In this document: positions 9,732 through 21,886 of the stretch, in pieces
Layout: the number at the start of each line of letters is the position of its first letter
Numbering within the stretch: position 1 is the first letter of the stretch
Assembly: GCA_027886185.1 (NCBI GenBank)
Contig: WOAB01000606.1
Span: 5,704,001-5,768,000, forward strand
DNA: 64,000 nucleotides
Source of the DNA: Rheum nobile
Lineage: Eukaryota > Streptophyta > Magnoliopsida > Caryophyllales > Polygonaceae
Reading direction: 5' to 3'
Notes under the pieces: generated by a model
Told to the model about the DNA's origin: nothing
What the model saw: the letters and a program-made list of their open reading frames with translations, nothing else
Database searches by the model: none
Position numbers and translations under genes: made by a program

Positions 9732-12700
9732 GGGCACTGAAGAGTGTACAAGAAGGGAGTCGACTCTGAGAGCGGCACTGGAGAATGTAGAGAGTAAACC
9801 CAACTTCCGTCGTTCGATTCGCTATCTTATTAAGCGTAATATTGTTGACATCATTGCGTTATTTGAGACTCATACTTCGGGTGCTAGGGCTGACCGTATT
9901 TGTAGCCGGTTGGGCTTTCCGAACAGCTTCCGGGTTGAGGCTCAGGGTCATAGTGGGGGCATTTGGTTGTTGTGGAGGCATGATCTCTATGTCAATATCG
10001 TGTCGTCTTGTTCCTAGTTTATCCATGCTGTGGTTGGTTCGGGGGGTGATCTGTTTAATCTGTTTGTTGTGTACGCTTGCCCAACTCCTGCTCGCCGCCG
10101 TTGTTTGTGGGCTGAGTTGAAAGCTGCTATTGCTCCCCTGTCGGACCCTGTTTTTGTGGGTGGAGATTTTAACTGTATTCTGACTGTGGATGAACGGATT
10201 GGTGGGAATGGTCGTCTTTCTCCGGATTCTTTGGATTTCGGTAATTGGGTGTCTGAGCTCTCCCTTATTGATCTTGGTTTCAAAGGTAACCGCTTCACGT
10301 GGTTTCGAGGTCGGTCTGTGATTTCGAGGATTGCCAAGCGTCTTGATAGGGTGTTTTGCTGCAACCAGGGGCGGCTTAAGTGGCAGAATGTTGGGGTCTC
10401 TCATCTACCCTTTCTTTCTTCGGATCACTCCCCTCTTTATCTTCAGTTCAATCCGGAGCGTCCGTGCAATCCCGCTCGTAGGCCATTTCGCTTTGAGGCT
10501 GCTTGGCTTTCTCACCCGGGGTTTCTGGATCTGCTGAAGGCTAAGTGGAGCTTTGTTTGCCCTACTCCGGTGGCGCTTTCTAGCTTTCGACGTGACCTTG
10601 TCTCTTGGAATCGTGATGTGTTTGGGAGCATACACTCACGGAAAGCTAAGTTGATACAAGAGCTTAGTCACACGCAGCCACTACTGTCTTTTGGTGTGCG
10701 GGAGGACCTCTTGGGGAAGGAAGAACTGATCACCAAAGAACTGGAGTTGGTGTTGGATCAAGAGGAGATTCTTTGGTACCAGAAGTCTTTCTCGTGAAAA
10801 ATGGGTGTGTTTGGGAGACCGGAATACTACCTTCTTCCATACGTCTACTATTACTCGTCGTCGTCGCAACCATTTTGATGCTCTTAGGAATGGTGATGGT
10901 GTGTGGGTGTCTGATCCTCAACTCCTTGAGGCTGATGTGGTCCGTTTCTTTCAGAGTTTATATGCCCCTGATGACATGCCGTCTACGGCTACTCCCTTGC
11001 CTAGGTCGGGTTTTGTGAGGTTGACGAGATCGGAGCTATTGGCTTTGCAGTTTCCTTTCTCGTCTATGGAGATTGAGGCTGTTGTGCGTGCTATGGCACC
11101 TTTTAAAGCCCCGGGGCCTGACGGCTTTCAACCGGTCTTTTATCAACGGTGCTGGGATATTGTGGGTCCGTCGGTGACTAGCTTTGTCCGCGACTTCTTC
11201 AGGACTGGTGTGCTTCCTGCGTCTACGGATGACACTTTGCTGGTCTTGATCTCAAAGGTGGCCAAGCCTGAGTTTATCAGCCAGTTCAGGCCGATCAGTT
11301 TGTGTAATATCCTTTTCAAGGTTATTACTAAGACGTTGATGATTCGTATGAAGGCGATCATTTCTAAGTTGGTGGGTCCTGCTCAGTGTAGTTTTATCCC
11401 TGGTCGGCTGATTTCTGACAACGTGGTTATTGCCCAGGAGGTGGTCCACTCCATGCGCAGGAAGAAAGGGAAGAATGGGTGGATGATTCTGAAGTTGGAC
11501 TTGGAGAAGGCGTTTGACCGTATTAGGTGGGATTTTCTTGAGGATACGCTTATTGCTGCTGGTCTTCCGAGTCAGTGGATTTCGTGGATTATGACTTGTG
11601 TTTCCTCTGCGTCTATGCATGTTGTTTGGAATGGGGAGATGACTGATGCGTTTACTATGCGTAGGGGTGTGCGACAGGGCGACCCCCTTTCTCCATTTAT
11701 GTTTGTTCTGTGCATTGAGAGGTTGTGCCATGCGATTGAGCGGGCGGTCGGTGGTGGTGACTGGAAGCCGATTAGGATCTCTCATTCTGGGCCCCCCCTT
11801 TCTCACCTTTGTTTTGCTGACGATATCCTCCTCTTTGCTGAGGCTTCCGTGGCTCAGGTTCAGATTATTCGTCGGGTGCTTGATGAATTCTGTGGCGCTT
11901 CGGGGCAGAAGGTTAGTCTTGCTAAATCCAGGATTTTCGTTTCTGAAAATGTTGGACGTGACCTCATCGATCGTATATGTGGGGAGAGTGGTATTGCATG
12001 TACTCGAAATCTCGGCACGTACCTTGGCATGCCGATCCTTCACTCTCGTATGAATAAGGATACGTTCTTGGACACGCTTGCTAGGGTGAATACCCGTCTT
12101 GGGGGCTGGAAGGGGCGGTGTCTTTCTTTGGCCGGCCGTATCACTCTTACCAAGGCTGTGATATCTTCGATTCCTATCCACGTTATGAGTACTGTTGTTC
12201 TACCGAGTAGCGTGTTACAGGAGCTGGACAAATTGGCTGGGAACTTTGTTTGGGGTAGCTCTCCTGGTAGACGTCGTATGCATTTGGTGAGTTAGAAGGA
12301 GGTTTGCAAGCCTAAGGCCGAGGGTGGGCTTGGTATTCGGCATTCTAGGGAGATGAACTTGGCCTTGATTGGCAAGCTGGGGTGGAGGCTGGTGAATGAC
12401 AAGGTCAGCTTGTGGGCCCGGGTGTTGCGGGAGAAATACAGGTTTGGGGATCCTCAGGATCTTCGACACGTTTGGCCGAAGAAGGGTGCCTCTGCGGTTT
12501 GGAGGAGTATTGCCTGGGGCCTCAGAGAGGTGGTGGCTTCCGGGGTGAGATGGGTGCCGGGAGATGGGCGCTGTATTCGTTTTTGGAGGGATCGTTGGCT
12601 GCTTCCTCATCCGTTGGCTGAGGTTGCCTTGGGTGAGCTTGATGTTGCCGTGGCGGAGCGCCCCGTGTGTGAGTTTTGGGTGAATGGTTTGGGATGGAAC

Positions 12701-13958
12701 TGGGAGGTCTTGAGCAACCTTCTCCCAGTCGATACCCGGCTCCGTCTCGCGTCTATGGCTTTGTGTGGGCTATTTGGGGTTTCGGATCAGTTGGCTTGGG
12801 GAGGGTCTTCTTCTGGCTCATATTCTGTGGCGTCGGCTTATAATATGATGTGTTCGGAACACATGTCGGGGCCCCAGTCGGGCCGATTGTACGGGAGTAT
12901 TTGGTGGGTACGGGTTCCTGAGAGGATTTGTGTGTTCCTCTGGCTTGTGATCAAGCAACGGGTCTTGACCAATCAGGAGCGTTTTCGTAGGCATTTGGTG
13001 GAGGATGATGTTTGTCCGGTCTGTCATGGGAATGGTGAATCCCTTCTCCATGTTCTTCGTGATTGCTCTCGTATTAAGGCGGTCTGGTGTGCCCTTGTTC
13101 CGTCTCATATTCTGCATTCGTTCTTCTCTCTCCCCCTGTTGGATTGGGTTTATGTTAACCTTGAATCCTCCTTTGTTGTCCACGACGGGTTGCCATGGTC
13201 GACTCTCTTCGCTTCGGTGTTGTGGTGGGGGTGGAAGTGGAGTAATGCTGTTGCTTTTCTTGATGATGGGCCTCCTCCTTTTCAGCATTTGTTTGTGCTT
13301 ACTAGGGCTCGGGAGTACTTCCATGGTCATCAGGCGGTTGTCCAGCGCAACACTCTGGATGTGCAATGTCGGGGTCGTGAAGTTAATGTGGCTTGGAGTA
13401 GGCCGGAGCTTTTGTGCACGAAACTGAATACGGATGGGGCCTCAAGAGGGAACCCGGGGCTCACGGCTGCTGGCGGGGCTCTTCGCGATAGTGATGGCAG
13501 GTGGCTTGGGGGGTTTGTCTTGAATATTGGCATCTGCTCGGCGCCTATGGCGGAGCTGTGGGGGGTCTACTATGGTCTTCATATTGCTTGGGAGCTCGGG
13601 TATAGGCAGCTTCTTATGGAGATTGATTCGGCTATGGTGGTGGAATTTTTGCAGCAGGGCGTTGGGCCTCTCACCCTCTCTCTTTCCTGGTACTTATGTG
13701 CCATGGCTTTCTTACTAGGGACTGGATTGTCCGTTTTGTCCACGTGTACAGGGAGGCCAACCGTCTTGCTGATGGGTTGGCTAACCTTGCTTTCAATTTT
13801 CCTTTAGGTTTTCAATTGCTTGGGGATCCTCCGGATGAGATTTTGTCGATTATTGCGGATGATGTTAGGGGAGTGGCTTTTCCCCGCAGGCTGCATGCTT
13901 AGCCATTTTTCTTTTGAATAAACCGTAGAGGCTTCTGTCTCTTTTACCAAAAAAAAAA
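9732..13958 (+). mobile_element. LINE (plant L1 type), 5'-truncated, plus strand
   Basis: The element contains a degenerate ORF2 (endonuclease, reverse transcriptase, zinc-binding domain, RNase H) and ends in a short poly(A) at 13949-13958. The right flank continues the repeat copy that was cut at about 9731, which fixes both borders. ORF1 and the 5' end are missing, as expected from incomplete target-primed reverse transcription. No simple target duplication is visible, but GGGCACTGAAGAGTG occurs at 9655-9669 and again at 9732-9746. Confidence 0.85.
9770..13902 (+). pseudogene. LINE ORF2 (endonuclease-RT-RNase H), inactivated
   Basis: Domains in order: endonuclease/exonuclease/phosphatase (ALFETH, VGGDFN, SDHSPL; about 9790-10430); reverse transcriptase (CNILFKVITKTL, KLDLEKAFDRIRWDFL, GVRQGDPLSP and catalytic CFADDILLF at about 11810; about 11100-12000); a zf-RVT cysteine/histidine domain (about 12890-13110); and a C-terminal RNase H (LNTDGASRGNPG, MAELWG; about 13415-13800). 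The 5' end is degenerate around the usual NCRGA motif. Defects: TAG near 10015, a small insertion shifting frame near 10790, TAG for Trp at 12293 and a frameshift near 13690, after which the product continues to a stop at 13902. GC content is well above the flanks. Confidence 0.85.
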
Positions 13959-14623
13959 GTCAGGTCATTACTCTATTATATTAACTAACTTTAAATTTAA
14001 AACACTTAAATTTGCATTTATTAGTTATATACCATTATAGAGTACCAGCTTTGCACCACCAAGGTATGGCACGAATGAGGCATAGTGATTCGGGTTTAGC
14101 TTCAGATTCTTAGTTTATGATAAGTCATTGAGAGGAAAGAAGGGTTAAACTTCGTGAAAAGTCATGTGTAAAATGTACTTGAATTTAATCCACACTAAAA
14201 TGATGGATTTAAAGCTGACCTCTGAATGCCACTTTACTGGATCCCCATACCAACTATAGAATTAATTATTCGTGTCTATAGATATAATCATAATTTAAGC
14301 AAAGGAAAAACCAAGTAGGAAATATGAAATAAAATGAAGTAGAGAAGCATTATAGTTAAAATTGAGCACCTCATCATGATTATTTGGATGCAGAGTGGAG
14401 CCATAAACACAACAAAACTCTACAGGGGAGAGAGTCGTCAACATACCACCCAATGGAATAATGAATGTATAACCACTCAAAATACCCTAGCAAGCATTAC
14501 ATTATGTTCAAATTGCACCTGGCCATTACTGAGTTTCTACACCAACAAGATTCAATATAAGAACAAAACTCCTAATCTACTTAATTAGTTAATTATCCAA
14601 ACACTCACACAACAATCAAAAAT
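13959..14623. other. remainder of split repeat copy and AT-rich spacer
   Basis: 13959-14020 is the right part of the ~97-bp repeat copy interrupted by the LINE. 14020-14623 is AT-rich with no gene recognised; a minus-strand open frame at 14295-14480 has no recognisable domain. Confidence 0.45.
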
Positions 14624-14689
14624 TTGAGTGGAAGAAGCTCTGCAGCAATCCATGGCTTCGACAAAGGCAAGTGTGGGAAGACAAGAAAG

Positions 14690-14930
14690 AGAGGCGTAGG
14701 AGGAGGAAGGATTCTATGCAGCTTGCTTCCAGTGGATCCCTGGGCTCCCTCCATTGATTCACAGAGCGTAGCTTCTCAGCTCTTTGCTTTCTCTCTTTTC
14801 CCTTACCTTAGTTTCTTGTATTTCATCAGCAGGGTCAAGTCGGCTCCGAAGCTCACGCTTTTTGGCTTCTACTCAGATCAATTTCTGATTTTCCCTTACC
14901 TTGGCTTCTACTTCTACTTCTTGCTCACTC
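14690..14930 (+). pseudogene. fragment resembling plastid DUF3593 membrane protein
   Basis: The + strand encodes RILCSLLPVDPWAPSID, SQSVASQLFAFSLFPYL, SFLYFISR and APKLTLFGFY. I recall this hydrophobic stretch from DUF3593 family proteins of plants and cyanobacteria, whose function is unknown. After GFY a second TTTTCCCTTACCTTGGCTTC block duplicates part of the segment and the match ends, so only one domain piece is present. It could be a gene fragment captured by a transposon or a truncated retrocopy. The assignment is from memory and should be treated as tentative. Confidence 0.4.
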
Positions 14931-14939
14931 CGCCTCCTT

Positions 14940-15350
14940 CGTCATCGGCACCGTCCGCGGTCGGAAGGGAGCACAACGGCGGCGGTGGTCGGAAGAAACG
15001 GCGGTGGTCTCCACCCCGATCCCGAACCCAGGATGGGACGACACATCAGGATTTGTATGGCGATCTGGAGCTGAGCTGGATCGTGATCGACCCAACCGGA
15101 TGGCGGGCGATCAACATGTCGATCATGAAGCCGGTCTAGAAACACCTCCACTGGCTGACCGGCGAGGTCCAGGCTCGATTCGCCACCGTGATGGAGGGAG
15201 CCGACGTCGTCGGAGAGGCGATGGTGTGTGCGATGGAGGTTACGTGCGCCGCCGCGGAGGACGGGTGGTTGAGGGTGAGTGGGTGGGGTTGGAGATGGAG
15301 GACGTGGAGGGAATGAGGCTGAGCGGGAAGGACAACTTGGAGGTGTTATA
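14940..15350 (+). other. GC-rich unrecognised coding-like segment
   Basis: A GC-rich island with an open + frame from about 15004 to 15351 (Arg/Gly/Asp-rich), much richer in G+C than the flanks. It is followed by repeats of GAGGAGGGAGACG (15366-15405). I do not recognise a domain. It may be exon or 5' UTR sequence carried with the neighbouring DUF3593-like fragment. Confidence 0.3.
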
Positions 15351-15686
15351 GAGAGGGAAGCAGAGGAGGGAGACGGAAGCAGGAAGCAGAGGAGGGAGAC
15401 GAGGAAGGGTTTAGGATTTGGGATTGATTAGGGTTAATATTTGGAATTGATTAATAAGATTAAGATTTTTTTACCTTTTCTTTTCAAAAGTTTTAATGAT
15501 TTATCTGGTTTTTCTATTTAAAAGAAAAGTTAAATTTCACCCTCAACAATAGCAAAAATACCAGAAAAAGTACAAAAAATTAGTACTTTTGCAATACTTT
15601 TCAAAAGATGGGTTTTTTGCAAGTTGGTTTTGAAATTCTGGTATTCTTGCTAATCCGCCTTAAAAAAAACATATGAATTAATATTT
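15351..15686. other. AT-rich spacer
   Basis: No gene or clear element. The tract near 15545-15620 is rich in AAAA and CTTTT. Confidence 0.4.
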
Positions 15687-15945
15687 TTGCAACCCATGTG
15701 TCCATTTTGCTTGAGTTCTATGGCATGTCAAGGTGACTACAGGAGTCAGGTACAATGGTTGTCTAACGATTTGGTTATTCTAAAGACGAACTGCGTTTCT
15801 GCATGCAGCAATGGTTGGATCTCATATGCTGAAAATGAACTGCGTAAACAACCCATGTGTCCATTTTGCTTGAGTTCTTATTCTATTTTTCGAGGTTTGT
15901 CAAACGATTTGGTTAAAACGTTCGAAGCGAACTCAAACTAGGGTT
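15687..15945 (+). repeat. partial tandem duplication containing CAACCCATGTGTCCATTTTG
   Basis: A ~30-bp block starting CAACCCATGTGTCCATTTTG occurs at about 15690 and 15849; each copy is followed some way downstream by a GTCTAACGATTTGGTT / GTCAAACGATTTGGTT block, giving a two-copy unit of about 160 bp. A continuous open frame (84 codons) runs through both copies but shows no known domain. Between the copies lies a 23-bp match to ABHD18-like exon 4 (see findings). Confidence 0.55.
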
Positions 15946-15954
15946 TTTGCCATT

Positions 15955-16526
15955 ATAGGCAATTCCAAATCAATAGAAACTCTCCCTCCTATGCTTCTCC
16001 ACCCTCCTTCCCCTCGTCACCGCATCCCATCTCCCCGTCTCCTGCCTCGTCACCCTATATTAACCCATGGGACGACACCATAGTCTATGACTATCCCATA
16101 GCCCCATCGTCCGCCCCATACAACCCCGAAGACAAAAACGCCCTCCCCATGTCCTTTGGAGGCATCGACTTTAGGAGTCTATATATGTCAGGCAATACGT
16201 TGACCGGGGACACATCTTTTGTCTTCGGCAAGGCCAAGGGTGTTTGGCTACTAGACCTCTCTGGGAGCCGAATGTCGTTCAACATGTCTAATCTCGAGAT
16301 CCCTCCCCAGCTAGCCTGGCTCAGTTTGAGTCACAATCGGATTTACGGGGGATTACCGCCCGAACTCGCCAATGTTGGCTTGTCCTACTTGAATGTAAGC
16401 TACCACCATTTGTGCGGGCAGATTACACAGGGAGGAAGCCTCCAACAGCTTGATGAGACCGCCTACTTCCATAATAGTGCTTGTGCAACGTCCCCTTGCA
16501 TGCTTGCTAGGGAAAGCAATTGCTAA
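15955..16526 (+). pseudogene. PGIP-like pseudogene with large internal deletion
   Basis: The 5' part aligns with the intact gene at 34013: CCAAATCAATAGAAACTC against CCAAATCAACGCAAACTC, a proline/serine-rich leader and a degenerate PEDKNAL (for PQDRNALL). It then jumps to the last third of the LRR domain (GGIDFRSLYMSGNTLTGD, NRIYGGLPPELANVG, YLNVSYHHLCGQI) and ends at a stop at 16524-16526. The middle LRRs (about 200 residues) are missing, the leader is out of frame and the C-terminal CLCGAPLPAC motif is lost. It is a paralogue, probably from a segmental duplication. Confidence 0.85.
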
Positions 16527-16567
16527 TAATCCGAGTTTGTCATTGGGTTTGCATGTCGCAATATATA

Positions 16568-17545
16568 TATATGGAAAAATACACTCTTAGAGTGAAATAT
16601 GTTGAGCATTTTAAGCAAATCATTTCAATATTATCACCGTTGACCAGTCAATGCCCATTTTTTTAATTTTTTTTTAGGTCATTTTTTTTTCCGATTTTCT
16701 TAATATTGTTTTCTAACACGTTTTCATTATAATTTTTTAAGAAAAAATTTGAACAATTGGTTCTTAAAGTTGAACAATTTCATGTTAAAAGTCGAACAAT
16801 TAAAATTTGAACAATTGTATTTGAAAAGTTGAACAATTCCATTTTTATAGTTAGATAACTGTTTACGCTATGTATATAAAATTGAACAATTGTATCTTAA
16901 TGTTAAACCATTTCATTTTTTTTATTTTTTTTAGGGGTGGCCGTTTTTTGCCGTTTTTTAGATAAAAATGAAATTGTTCAACTTTTAACTATAAAAATGA
17001 ATTTGTTCAACTTTAAGATACAATTGTTCAACTTTATATATAGTTCAAATCTTTTATCAACTTTTAACATATAATTTTTCAAATTCAAGAGGGAATTGTT
17101 CAATTTTTTTAAAATAGTTTTATGATGAAAACGTGTAGGAAAACAAAAATAAAAAATCAAAATTATCTTTTTTTGCCCAGAAAAAAAACCGACCTTTGCT
17201 TAGTGAAAACAATCGATTAAATATAAAAATGAAATGTTCAACTTTAAGATACAATTTTTCAACTTTGTACATTGTTCAAAAAAAAAATCAACATTTAACA
17301 TACAATTATTCAAATTCAATAGGAAATTGTTCAATTTTGTAGAGACAAATTTATGATGAAAATGTGTAGGAAAACAAGAATAAAAAAGTCAAAAAAAATT
17401 GTTTCGAAAAAAAGGGCAACGGTTAGTTTGTCCGGTTAACGCTAATCGTTGACCGGTCAACGATCAATGGTCAAACGTTGATCATGGGGTGTGGTTGGGT
17501 GTGCGAGAGTGTAGGTTTTCTATGATGGAACATCTATTCTAACCT
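16568..17545. mobile_element. non-autonomous TIR element with inverted and direct internal repeats
   Basis: The outer ends are imperfect inverted repeats: ATGGAAAAATACACTCT near 16570 and ATAGAAAACCTACACTCT (reverse complement) near 17523, each followed inward by a GTTGACC(A/G)GTCAA palindrome. Inside, many copies of (A)AAGTTGAACAATT and its complement AATTGTTCAACTTT form two opposed arms (about 16740-16920 and 16975-17165) and a third copy (about 17230-17400). No protein is encoded. Mutator-like or MITE class is an inference, as no target duplication was established. Confidence 0.6.
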
Positions 17546-17599
17546 TCCATTGTCCCAAAATGGTCGACTCTCATTTCTCCTCACGTTTCACCGGAGCCT

Positions 17600-17601
<2 letters not shown>

Positions 17602-17667
<66 letters not shown>
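17602..17667. repeat. (TA)n microsatellite
   Basis: An uninterrupted TA dinucleotide run of about 66 bp just inside the 3' flank of the downstream LINE. Confidence 0.95.
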
Positions 17668-17670
<3 letters not shown>

Positions 17671-17760
17671 CAAAATGTCAAGTATAATATGGTCCACGTC
17701 CTAACTTTTTTGGTGAAAGAGAGGAGGCACTATCTAGGCTTTATTAAATAAGAAAAATAG

Positions 17761-20700
17761 CTAATACAAAACTAAACGGGGGATAGCTAAACCCCTTACA
17801 TCATCATCTAAAATTGAAATAGCAGAATCCGGAGGTTCTAACAACAAATGAAATCCTAATGAAAGCAAAAATGCATGGTTGGCTAATGCATCAGCAAGAC
17901 GATTAGCTTCCCTATACACATGAACAAAACGGACTGACCAATCCCTAGTAAGAAAGCCATGGCACAACCATACCAGGAATGAAAGCGGATGCGTATCAAC
18001 CACCCCTTTCAGAAGAAAACCCACCACAATCTCCGAGTCAATCTCCGCAATCAGTCGTCGATGACCCCGCTCCCAAGCTATGTGTAAACCATAATATACT
18101 CCCCACAATTCTGCCATCGGGGCCGTACACACTCCAATATTAAGACCAAAGCCCCCAAGCCATTCCCCGTCATAACCTCGCAATACTCCACTAGCCGTAG
18201 CGAGTCCCAGATTCCCTCGAGATGCACCATCCGTATTCAATTTCACCCACCCTACCTCAGGCTTCCTCCAAGCAATTTGTCTTTCCAATCTAACTCCCTC
18301 CTTACACCCACCTCTACTCCTCTCAAAACTCTGCATAAACTTCTTAGCCAATTTCCTAATGAAGCCAACCCGATCTCTGCATTTACCACTTACATTGAAA
18401 ATATTCTCATTTCTCCATCTCCAACCCCACCACACTCTAGTAGCAAAAATCGTGGGCCACCCTTCACTACCCCTAACACCAGCATCATCCAAATTTGTGA
18501 AGATCCACTCCAACAATGGCAAATTAAAGAAAACCCATTGTCGCTCGCGTGGAACAAGACACCGCCAAACACCCTCCATAGCCGGACACTCACGGAGGAC
18601 GTGGATGATCGACTCACTACACCAACGACACACTTGGCAGATAGTATCCACACAAAGCTTGCGCCGACACCGCTCTTCATTCATCATGATTCTCTGCTGC
18701 ACAACAAGCCATAGAAACACCCGTATGCGCTCAGGAACCGCCACATGCCAAATCCTCATATAAAGTTTCTCAGAACAAACTCTCGGCGACACATCAGTAC
18801 ACAAAAGTCGATAAGCACAGGAGACCGAAAACTGGCCATTCGAAGTTCCACCCCAAGCCGATCTATCCACAACACTAGTGAACCCATCTAATGCCATAGC
18901 TGAAATCTGCAGTCGATGGGAATCAGATAACCAAGGCACCATCTCATCAAACTTCCACCCCAAACCCACACACCAATAATCCCGCAATTTCCGATCAGCA
19001 ATGCTTGTAGGAATGGGCATGATCGCAACCTCCGCTAACCCCGAATCTAAAACCCATATATCCTTCCAAAATTTTATCGAATTCCCATCACATGGAACCC
19101 ATCTAACCGCCCTAGTAACAACCTGCTGGATCCCAAGCACAATGCCCTTCCAAGTATAAGAGGCACCTCCATTAGCTTGAATGTCATGAAGGTGCTGCAC
19201 ATCACTCACCTTGTATTTCGCCCTTAAAACTTTAGCCCAAAGACTGTCCTTCTCATGTAAGACACGCCATCCCAGCTTCCCTAACAAGGTCATGTTCATC
19301 TGCTTCGGTCTCCTAATGCCAAGACCCCCTTCCGTCCTAGGGCGACACACATTCACCCAAGAAACAAGGTGAACCCTTCTCTTCTCCACGTGCTACCCCA
19401 TACAAAGTCCCTAGCACTACGATCCAGGGCTTTCAAAGTACTCGCCGGTAAGCGAACGGTGCTCATCGAATGCACAGGAATAGCAGATACGACCGACTTG
19501 GTGAGCATGATCCTACCTGCCAGGCTTAGACAATGGCTCTTCCATCCTGATATCCTCGAATTGACCTTCTCCAACACCTCATGAAAGGTCTCTTTGTTAA
19601 CCCGTTTCTGGAGAATCGGCATGCCCAAATACTTACCCAACTCAAGCGTGTAAGCAATACCACTCTCCGCACTTATCCGGCTACATAGATCCCGGTTGAC
19701 GTTAGCAGAAAAGAAAGTCTCTGACTTTGCCAAACTCACCCTTTGGCCCGAAGCCACGCAAAACCGCTCAAGCACCCGCTTAATAACCTTAATCTGACCC
19801 ACCAAAGCTTCTGCGAACAGAATCAGATCATCCGCAAAGCAAACATGAGAGATCAACGGCCCCCCCTAGATAGTTTGATCGGTTTTCAATCGCCCTTCCC
19901 CACAGAATACTCAATCAAATGGCACAACCTCTCAAGACATAGAACAAATAAATATGGTGATAAAGGATTGCCTTGTCTTATCCCCCACTTAGGAACAAAG
20001 GCCTCAGTCTTCTCCCCATTCCATAAAGCCCTCATCGAAGAAGAAGAAACACAAGACATAATCCATCCAACCCACTCCGAAGGAAAATCCGCAGCAATGA
20101 TTGTATCTTCAAGGAAATCCCATCTAATCCAATCATACGCCTTCTCCAAATCTAACTTCAGTAACATCCACCCTCGACATCCCTTCTTCCTCCTCATCGA
20201 ATGCACCGCCTCTTGCACAAGAATGATATTATCCGAACTAAGACGCCCAAGAATAAAACTCGACTGTGCATGCCCAACAAGCTTAGGAATAATGCCCTTC
20301 ATCCTATTCACCAGTATTTATAATGGTTTTAAAGAGCACATTACAGAGACTAATAGGGCGGAACTGATTGATTCGCTCAGGTTTTGCCACTTTAGAGATC
20401 AACACAAGCAAAGCATCATTTGTCGCCTCTGGCAAGATCCCCAAAAGAAGAAGTCTTTTACAAAATTAATAACTGAGCTCCCCACCACATCCCAGCAGTC
20501 ATGATAAAACACCGGTTGATAGCCATCCAGTCCAGGCGACTTGTATTTACCCATACCTCTGATTGCCGCCTCTATTTCTTTTGCTGAAAATGGCCTCTGT
20601 AAACTGGCCACCTCCGAAACACATAGCACTTGAAATCCCATCTGAGGAAGATGATCAACAACATCCATATCATCCTCAAGAGAATAATAATGCCGAAAAT

Positions 20701-21886
20701 AATCCACAGTTAAGTGCTCAAGCTGTGTAGGATCCGTTTCTCACCTCCCATCATCTCTTCTCAAAGAATCAATTCTATTACGCCGCCGGCGAATAACCGT
20801 AGACGTATGAAAAAACGAAGTATTCCGGTCCCCAAGCGTGACCCACTTGTCCCTAGATTTTTGGTACCACAACGTTTCTTCTTGTTTCAAAACTATATCT
20901 AGCTCATTCTCTAGTCTCTCCTCTTCACTAAGTAAACCAGCAGATGCGTTATGCTCAATCAAGGCCCGAATAGCCTGCAGATCATTGTTAAGCTTAGCTT
21001 TCCTTTCATTTATGCTACCAAAAACCTCGCGATTCCACTTACGGAGCTTAATGCGCAGCTCATCAAGTGCAGCCGGCGTAGACAGATTAGGATTCCAAGA
21101 GGCCATCAGTAACTCCTTAAAGCTCGGGTGAGTCAGCCATGCCGCCTCAAATCTAAACGGTCGTCGGGCGGGGTTAGTCTTAGTCTCCGAATACAACTGT
21201 AAGTAAAATGGAGCATGGTCAGACGAGAGGAAAGAGAGATGAGACACCCCCGCCTCTTGCCATTTAATCCTACCATGAGCACAACAAAATACTCTGTCAA
21301 GTCTCTTAGCCACCCGAGTCGTAGGAAGCTTGCCCTTGGACCAAGTGAATCTGTTCCCTCTGAAACCCAAATCCACCAAAGAAAGCTCATTAACCCAGTT
21401 ACCAAATTCCACCGAATCAGCAGATAACCGACCATTTCCTCCAGTCCGTTCATCGACACGAAGAATTGTATTTAAATCACCCCCAATAAACACTGGATCA
21501 GAAAGTGAGTTCGCTAAAACCTTTAAATCACCCCAAAGAAAACGTCTCCGATGCGGTGTCGGAGCAGCATAAACTACAATCAGGTTAAATCTATCATCTC
21601 CAGCCTGCACCAGAGCATGAATAAACTGAGTCGAGGAGTTCAAAACAGTCACTGACAGCCGATCATCTCTCCACAAAAGCCAAACACCACCACTCTATCC
21701 CTGAGCGTCAACCCGAAAACTCTTAGTGAAACCAAGCCACTGACAGATCCTCTCTGCATTCTGCCCTGCAGCGTGAGTTTCAAATAAAGCCAATACATCA
21801 GTATCAAATCTCTTGACCAAATATCTAATCGAACGTCGAAATTTAGGTTTATTCGCCCCCCGACAATTCCAAAGAATGCAATTCAT
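17761..21886 (-). pseudogene. LINE ORF2 (endonuclease-RT-RNase H), inactivated
   Basis: Starts at ATG 21886 (MNCILWNCRGANKPKFRRS) and contains endonuclease motifs ALFETH, IGGDLN and SDHAPF (21886 to about 21190), reverse transcriptase (KLDLEKAYDWIRWDFL, GIRQGNPLSPYLF and catalytic CFADDLILF near 19840), a zf-RVT Cys/His domain (about 18800-18560) and RNase H (LNTDGASRGNLG, MAELWG; about 18245-17880). In-frame stops occur near 21696 and 20742, with frameshifts near 20430, 19870 and 19370. The catalytic aspartates of the RT motif are intact; the reading frame is not. Confidence 0.85.

Noticed and set aside
11252..12181. 309-codon antisense frame inside the first LINE
   Set aside because: Antisense to the reverse transcriptase domain, a codon-bias artefact; no recognisable domain.
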